Shown one piece after another: positions 59,875 to 64,000 of a stretch of 64,000 nucleotides of DNA. Location of the stretch: assembly GCF_037543845.1 (NCBI RefSeq), contig NZ_JBBIFX010000001.1, forward strand, positions 1,426,001 through 1,490,000, written 5' to 3'. The notes under the pieces are model-generated. The model saw nothing but the letters and a program-made list of their open reading frames with translations. It was not told the DNA's origin and searched no databases. The translations under genes were made by a program, and so were the position numbers. This DNA comes from Gymnodinialimonas ulvae. GTDB taxonomy: Bacteria > Pseudomonadota > Alphaproteobacteria > Rhodobacterales > Rhodobacteraceae. How positions within the stretch are numbered: the first letter of the stretch is position 1; every line of letters starts with the position of its first letter.

Positions 59875-61650
59875 ATGCCGAGCTACACCGCCCCCACCAA
59901 GGATATGCAGTTCATCCTGCACGACGTGCTCAAGATCGAAGCCAGCGACATCCCCGGCTATGGCGATCTCGATCGCGACTTCACAACGGCGATCCTGGGC
60001 GAAGCCGGCAAGATCAGCTCGGAAGTGCTTGCGCCACTCAACGTGGTCGGCGACACCGAAGGGTGCCGGATGGAAAACGGCATCGTCTACACGCCCACGG
60101 GTTTCAAGGACGCCTTTGACCAGATGCGCGACGGCGGCTGGCCCGGCATCGACATGCCCGAGGATTACGGCGGCATGGGCCTGCCTTATGTGATGAACAC
60201 CGCCACCGGAGAAATGTTCTCCTCCGCCAACCAGGCCTTCACGATGTATCACGGCCTGACCCACGGTGCGGCCTCTGCGATCCTCGTGCACGGGACCGAC
60301 GCGCAGAAAGACACCTACCTGCCCAAGATGGTGTCCTGCGAATGGACCGGCACGATGAACCTGACCGAGCCGCATTGCGGCACCGACCTCGGTCTGATGC
60401 GCACCAAGGCCGAACCGCAGGACGATGGCAGCTATAAAATCACCGGCCAGAAGATCTTCATCTCAGCCGGTGAGCATGACATGGCCGACAACATCATCCA
60501 CCTCGTGCTCGCCAAAATCACCGGCGCGCCCGAGGGCATCAAAGGTGTGTCGCTCTTCATCGTGCCGAAGTTCATGGTCAATGACGACGGCTCGCTTGGG
60601 GCCCGCAACGCGGTCGCCTGTGGCAAGATCGAAGAAAAGATGGGCATCCACGGCAATTCGACCTGCGTGATGAATTACGACGGGGCCACGGGTTTCCTGA
60701 TCGGTGAGGCGCACAAAGGCATGCGCGCGATGTTCACCATGATGAACGAGGCGCGCCTGGGTGTCGGCATGCAAGGTGTCGCTCAGGCCGAGGCGGCGTT
60801 CCAGAATGCGCTCGACTACGCCAAGGACCGCCTGCAGGGCCGCGATGTCACCGGCGTCAAGAACCCCGATGGGCCCGCCGATCCGCTGATCGTGCATCCC
60901 GACATCCGCCGCAACCTGATGGAGCAGAAAAGCTTCACCGAGGCCGCGCGCGCCTTCCTTCTGTGGGGCTCGACCCTGATCGACCGCGCGCATCGCTCCG
61001 AAGATGCCGATGCCGACGGGCTGGTGTCGCTGCTCACGCCGGTCATCAAGGGCTTCCTGACGGACAAGGGCTACGACATGACCGTCCAGGCGCAGCAGAT
61101 CTACGGCGGGCACGGCTACATCGAGGAATGGGGCATGTCGCAATTCACCCGCGACGCCCGGATTGCGATGATCTACGAGGGCGCGAACGGCGTCCAGGCG
61201 CTCGACCTGGTGGGCCGCAAGCTCGGGCAGGACGGCGGCAAACACGTCATGGCCTTCTTCGATCTGGTCAAGGGCTTCTGCAAGGACAACGCCGATGTCG
61301 AGGGGATGGAGGCGTTCGTTGAGCCCCTGAAGCGCGCCTCCAAGGATCTTCAGGCCGCGGGCATGTATTTCATGCAGGAAGGCATGAAGAACCCCAATAA
61401 CGCGCTCTCGGGCAGCTACGATTTCATGCACCTCTTCGGCCACGTCTCGCTTGGCCTGATGTGGTCGATGATGGCCAAGGCCTCGCTTGAGGCGCTGGCC
61501 AATGGCACGACCGATCCCGATTTCCACAACACGAAGCTCGCCACGGGCCGGTTCTACATGCAGCGCTCGCTGCCGATGACGGCCACGCATCTGGCGCGGA
61601 TCCAGACCGGGGCAGACCCCGTGATGGCGCTGGACGCCGCCAACTTCTGA
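59875..61650 (+). CDS. Acyl-CoA dehydrogenase, DmdC-type large form
   Basis: 591 residues, longer than ordinary acyl-CoA dehydrogenases because of a C-terminal extension. SYTAPTKDMQFILHDVLKIE at the start, LTEPHCGTDLGLMRTKAEP, ITGQKIFISAGEHDM, and the catalytic Glu region AMIYEGANGVQALDLVGRKL match the family that includes DmdC (3-methylmercaptopropionyl-CoA dehydrogenase of DMSP breakdown). Roseobacters carry several paralogues, some for other acyl-CoAs, so DmdC itself is not certain. GGGAGG precedes the ATG; a strong terminator follows. Confidence 0.9.
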   Translation: MPSYTAPTKDMQFILHDVLKIEASDIPGYGDLDRDFTTAILGEAGKISSEVLAPLNVVGDTEGCRMENGIVYTPTGFKDAFDQMRDGGWPGIDMPEDYGGMGLPYVMNTATGEMFSSANQAFTMYHGLTHGAASAILVHGTDAQKDTYLPKMVSCEWTGTMNLTEPHCGTDLGLMRTKAEPQDDGSYKITGQKIFISAGEHDMADNIIHLVLAKITGAPEGIKGVSLFIVPKFMVNDDGSLGARNAVACGKIEEKMGIHGNSTCVMNYDGATGFLIGEAHKGMRAMFTMMNEARLGVGMQGVAQAEAAFQNALDYAKDRLQGRDVTGVKNPDGPADPLIVHPDIRRNLMEQKSFTEAARAFLLWGSTLIDRAHRSEDADADGLVSLLTPVIKGFLTDKGYDMTVQAQQIYGGHGYIEEWGMSQFTRDARIAMIYEGANGVQALDLVGRKLGQDGGKHVMAFFDLVKGFCKDNADVEGMEAFVEPLKRASKDLQAAGMYFMQEGMKNPNNALSGSYDFMHLFGHVSLGLMWSMMAKASLEALANGTTDPDFHNTKLATGRFYMQRSLPMTATHLARIQTGADPVMALDAANF

Positions 61651-61675
61651 TCCCGCCCCGGCGCCATGTCGTTGC

Positions 61676-61709
61676 AAACGGGCCGGCCAGCTTTCTGGTC
61701 GGCCCGTTT
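61676..61709 (+). terminator. Rho-independent terminator after the acyl-CoA dehydrogenase
   Basis: AAACGGGCCGGCCAG and CTGGTCGGCCCGTTT make a stem of about 15 bp with one G-T pair and loop CTTT, ending in a T-run. It lies 25 nt beyond the stop. Confidence 0.85.
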
Positions 61710-61855
61710 CCGTTCGCGGGCCTTTTGCCAACTGCATTCTTGCGCAGTGCGGCGGGCGTATCCGGCCATGAACCGCACGTCCGGGGCCGCACCGCCCTTG
61801 TCGTCGGCGGAATTCTGGCCATGATCGGCGGCAGTCTCATCCCAAAGGATCAACG

Positions 61856-62425
61856 ATGCTCCGACGCTTCCGCCCCGTGCCATATCCCATCCACAGCCGA
61901 TTGTTCGCCCTTGCCACCGTGGCCGCCGTCGCGCTCGCCGCGCCGACAATCGCACAGACCGAGGCCGAGCTTGCCGAAGCGCGCGGCGCGATCGAGCAAT
62001 TCGAGGCGGCGTTTTCGGCGGGTGAGTATTCCGCGCTTCTGACCGCAATGCCCCCGCGCATTCTGGAAACCATCGCGGCGCAAGCGGGTATTTCGGCCGA
62101 CATCCTGACGGCGCAAATGGAAACGCAGATGACGGCGATGATGTCACAGATGACGCTGGAAAGCTTCGGGATGGATCTGCGCTCGGCGACCTGGGGCGAG
62201 ACTTCGACCGGTTTGACCTACGCGCTTGTGCCGACCCAAACCGTCATGACGCCGCCCGGGTCGGACAGCGTCCGGTCGCGGACAACAACCCTGATGCTCA
62301 ACGAGGCCGGAACCTGGTACCTGATCCGCGTTGACAGCGCACAACAGACAGACATCTTGCGCCAGGCCTACCCGGAATTCACCAACGTCAGCTTCCCTGA
62401 CGGCTCCATGGAGGTTCTCGACTGA
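61856..62425 (+). CDS. Exported protein of unknown function
   Basis: 189 residues. A signal peptide (FALATVAAVALAAPTIAQ) follows a basic leader. The mature part is an Ala/Glu-rich helix (AELAEARGAIEQFEAAFSAG) and a domain with TAMPPRILETIAAQAGIS and strands near the end (LMLNEAGTWYLIRVDSAQ). It looks like a small periplasmic NTF2-like or DUF-type protein, but I do not recognise it. AAAGGATC is its ribosome binding site. It overlaps the next gene as TGATG. Confidence 0.75.
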   Translation: MLRRFRPVPYPIHSRLFALATVAAVALAAPTIAQTEAELAEARGAIEQFEAAFSAGEYSALLTAMPPRILETIAAQAGISADILTAQMETQMTAMMSQMTLESFGMDLRSATWGETSTGLTYALVPTQTVMTPPGSDSVRSRTTTLMLNEAGTWYLIRVDSAQQTDILRQAYPEFTNVSFPDGSMEVLD

Positions 62426-62637
62426 TGCCCAAACGCCTGCGCCTGACCCGCCGACCGAACATCGCCATGTCCGAGGATGGCTTTCGCAAATTGCGCGGCC
62501 TTGCGAAAGAAACGGGACTGGATGAGGGCGAATTCCTCAGCTTCCTCTTCGAGCATTGGGGCAGCGTGATAAACGAAGAGAAATTCATCGCGCGCCTGCG
62601 CCTGTTCAATTCCGAGATCGACGCCCGCAAACGGTAA
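62425..62637 (+). CDS. Small basic protein of unknown function
   Basis: 70 residues. It begins MPKRLRLTRRPNIAMSEDGF, then RKLRGLAKETGLDEGEFLSF, and ends RLRLFNSEIDARKR; the middle resembles a ribbon-helix-helix-like or simple helical domain. No membrane span. Coupled to the exported protein by a TGATG overlap. No family name known to me. Confidence 0.65.
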   Translation: MPKRLRLTRRPNIAMSEDGFRKLRGLAKETGLDEGEFLSFLFEHWGSVINEEKFIARLRLFNSEIDARKR

Positions 62638-62970
62638 CACCCGGCGCCGCCGGAACAATCAGCGGCGCGTCACCGCAAGAGCGACGCCGAACACCAAATG
62701 AAACGGGAGGCAAGGAAGGGGACGTCGCATCGGCCCGACTGAAGCTCCGGGGTCCAACGAAGCGATGCACGGGTCGACACGACGTCTTCACCTATTGCAG
62801 CCACCGGCGTTTCCACCAATGCCACATCCCCACAATCGCGCGTTAACCTTAACAAATCATTACCTGCGCCTTCATCTTTTCAGAAAAAACGCATCACCGG
62901 TTTTTGGGTGTGAAACCCACGACCGGCGCAGTAAGAACCTTAAGGCCCGAACCGGGCACAGAGAGGGATC
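62638..62970. other. 333-bp intergenic region upstream of the glutathione transferase gene
   Basis: No convincing coding frame. It contains GTTAACCTTAAC then AAATCATTAC; the pattern TTAA-N7-TTAC at 62849-62863 is one mismatch from the CtrA consensus. A possible stem near 62897-62926 (CCGGT/ACCGG around GGGT/ACCC) precedes the gene. The rest shows nothing I can name. Confidence 0.45.
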
Positions 62971-63594
62971 ATGACCAACACGCTTTATTGCTTCGGGGAA
63001 TCCGGCAACGCCTACAAGGCCGCGCTGGCGCTTGAATTGGCCGGGGTCGACTGGACACCGCGCTTTGTCGATTTCTTCAAGGGCGCGGCCCGCAGTCCAG
63101 AGTTTCTGGCCATCAACCCGATGGGCGAGGTGCCGGTGCTGGACGCGGACGGGACCCTCCTGACCCAATCGGGCGTGATCCAGAAATGGGTCATGGACAC
63201 GACCGGAGCGCTCGGCGATGCGGATCCGCTGGAGATCCTGCGCTGGACCATATTCGACAACCAGAAGATCTCGGGCGTCGCCGGACCGCTGCGGTTCATG
63301 ATGAATTTCCTGCCCGAGGACAAACGCAATCCCGATGTGAACGGGTTCCTTTCGGGCCGCCTGAAGGCCGCGCTCGGCGTATTGGAGGGCGAATTGACCA
63401 ACCGCGACTGGCTGGCCGGGGATACGCTGACCTGCGCCGACATCTCCTGCGCGGGCTATCTGTTTTACGACGAGCCCTTCACGTTTTCGCGCACCACCTA
63501 TCCCGCCATCGACGCCTGGCTGACCCGCATCAGCGAAACGCCGGGCTGGAAACACCCTTACGACCTGATGCAACGCGCGTTCGGGACTTCTTAA
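62971..63594 (+). CDS. Glutathione S-transferase family protein
   Basis: 207 residues. The N-terminal thioredoxin-like domain has LYCFGESGNAYKAALALELAG, then INPMGEVPVLDADG and LTQSGVIQKWV (glutathione gamma-Glu site). The all-helical C-terminal domain contains LAGDTLTCADISCAGYLFYD. It lacks a clear N-terminal catalytic Tyr; Ser11 in FGESGNAY would be the candidate, as in theta- or zeta-like forms. Substrate unknown. Confidence 0.87.
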   Translation: MTNTLYCFGESGNAYKAALALELAGVDWTPRFVDFFKGAARSPEFLAINPMGEVPVLDADGTLLTQSGVIQKWVMDTTGALGDADPLEILRWTIFDNQKISGVAGPLRFMMNFLPEDKRNPDVNGFLSGRLKAALGVLEGELTNRDWLAGDTLTCADISCAGYLFYDEPFTFSRTTYPAIDAWLTRISETPGWKHPYDLMQRAFGTS

Positions 63595-63675
63595 TCCCGC
63601 CCCGCGTCACAGTTTCAACGGAAACGCGGACTATCCCCCGTCAAAGCCAAGACACCGAACAAACGGGCGGCATCC

Positions 63676-64000
63676 ATGGTCAGTCAAATCGCTCTCGGGG
63701 CCATCTGGGGTTACCAACGCTACATCTCGCCGCGCAAAGGCTGGCGGTGTGCGCATTCCGTTCTGCATGGCGGGACGGGGTGTTCGGGTTTCGCCAAATT
63801 CGCAATCCGCGATCATGGGCTTTGGTCGGCGCTGCCGCTTGTCCGGGCCCGCTTCCGGGCCTGCCGTGAGGCCTCGCACACCTTGCGCGCCAATTGCGCC
63901 GTGCATGCACAGCGCAACCCTGAGGATGGCAGCGGCGAAGATGGGCGCCCATACCGCGGATCGCGCCGTGGCAAACGCAAGAAAGACGGCGGTTGGACGG
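63676..64000 (+). CDS. YidD-like membrane insertion factor, partial
   Basis: The first 108 codons are present and the frame is still open at the edge. GAIWGYQRYISPRKGWRCAH, then GGTGCSGFAKFAIRDHGLW, matches the YidD family, in which three Cys lie near the N-terminus; this is the branch with ISPxKGxxCAH. It helps membrane protein insertion next to YidC. A long basic C-terminus (RGSRRGKRKKDGG) is seen. Confidence 0.75.
   Translation, partial: MVSQIALGAIWGYQRYISPRKGWRCAHSVLHGGTGCSGFAKFAIRDHGLWSALPLVRARFRACREASHTLRANCAVHAQRNPEDGSGEDGRPYRGSRRGKRKKDGGWT

Overview
The window is a gene-dense stretch of a GC-rich alphaproteobacterial chromosome, most likely Rhodobacteraceae (Roseobacter group). The evidence is the aerobic cobalamin pathway with CobN/CobG-type enzymes, the run murA - DUF2948 - hisD - UPF0262 - low-molecular-weight phosphatase and infA - maf - rng typical of the class, a SmoEFGK/SmoS/MtlK polyol locus, very frequent ATGA/GTGA start-stop overlaps, and protein similarity throughout. 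The genus cannot be told from sequence alone. No prophage, transposase, CRISPR array or rRNA was seen. There are two tRNAs, Thr(GGT) and Gly(TCC).

Region 1 (1-14.5 kb): the 3' end of a peptidoglycan-binding protein, then mostly minus-strand housekeeping genes. The usually continuous run is split: murA, DUF2948, a double-GNAT gene, hisD, UPF0262 and the phosphatase lie on one side, infA, a conserved unknown, maf and rng on the other. Between them sit a zinc uptake locus (zur-znuC-znuB divergent from a His-rich znuA), a membrane class III adenylate cyclase, and a coupled NTF2-like/GNAT/nitrilase trio.

Region 2 (14.5-25.5 kb): tRNA-Thr with a duplicated 3' end, then a LacI-type regulator and a polyol ABC transporter with sorbitol-type and mannitol-type dehydrogenases. 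Near-identical palindromes precede the regulator and the binding-protein gene. A three-gene gentisate-type aromatic set follows (3-hydroxybenzoate 6-hydroxylase-like, gentisate dioxygenase, DinB-fold maleylpyruvate isomerase-like), with its own promoter and palindrome.

Region 3 (25.5-33.6 kb): a CapA-like lipoprotein, back-to-back perfect DnaA boxes, a YcaQ-family protein, an acyl-CoA synthetase, an MsbA-like exporter, tRNA-Gly, and a cobalt-type nitrile hydratase (alpha, beta, activator) without an amidase.

Region 4 (33.6-51.6 kb): cobalt and vitamin B12. A cobalamin riboswitch precedes cbtB-cbtA and a His-rich exported protein. A second riboswitch on the minus strand precedes a DUF1636 gene, cobW, cobN, cobG, cobH, cobI, cobJ, then cobL, cobE, cobM, cobB, cobA, cobF and another DUF1636 gene. 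cobK is inserted in opposite orientation between cobJ and cobL with no free space on either side. cobO and cobQ run divergently. CobS/T, CobC/D, CobP, CobU and CobV are not in the window.

Region 5 (51.6-64 kb): a YedK/HMCES-type gene preceded by a 25-nt palindromic element, a DUF1127-like small protein, a 5'-nucleotidase, DUF952, pyrD, an ArsC-like protein, a MATE exporter, two hotdog thioesterases, two short MerR regulators with a cluster of TGAC/GTCA operator-like repeats, a DmdC-type acyl-CoA dehydrogenase, small unknowns, a glutathione transferase and a partial YidD-like gene. Several short repeats (18 nt and 29 nt) recur in distant intergenic gaps.
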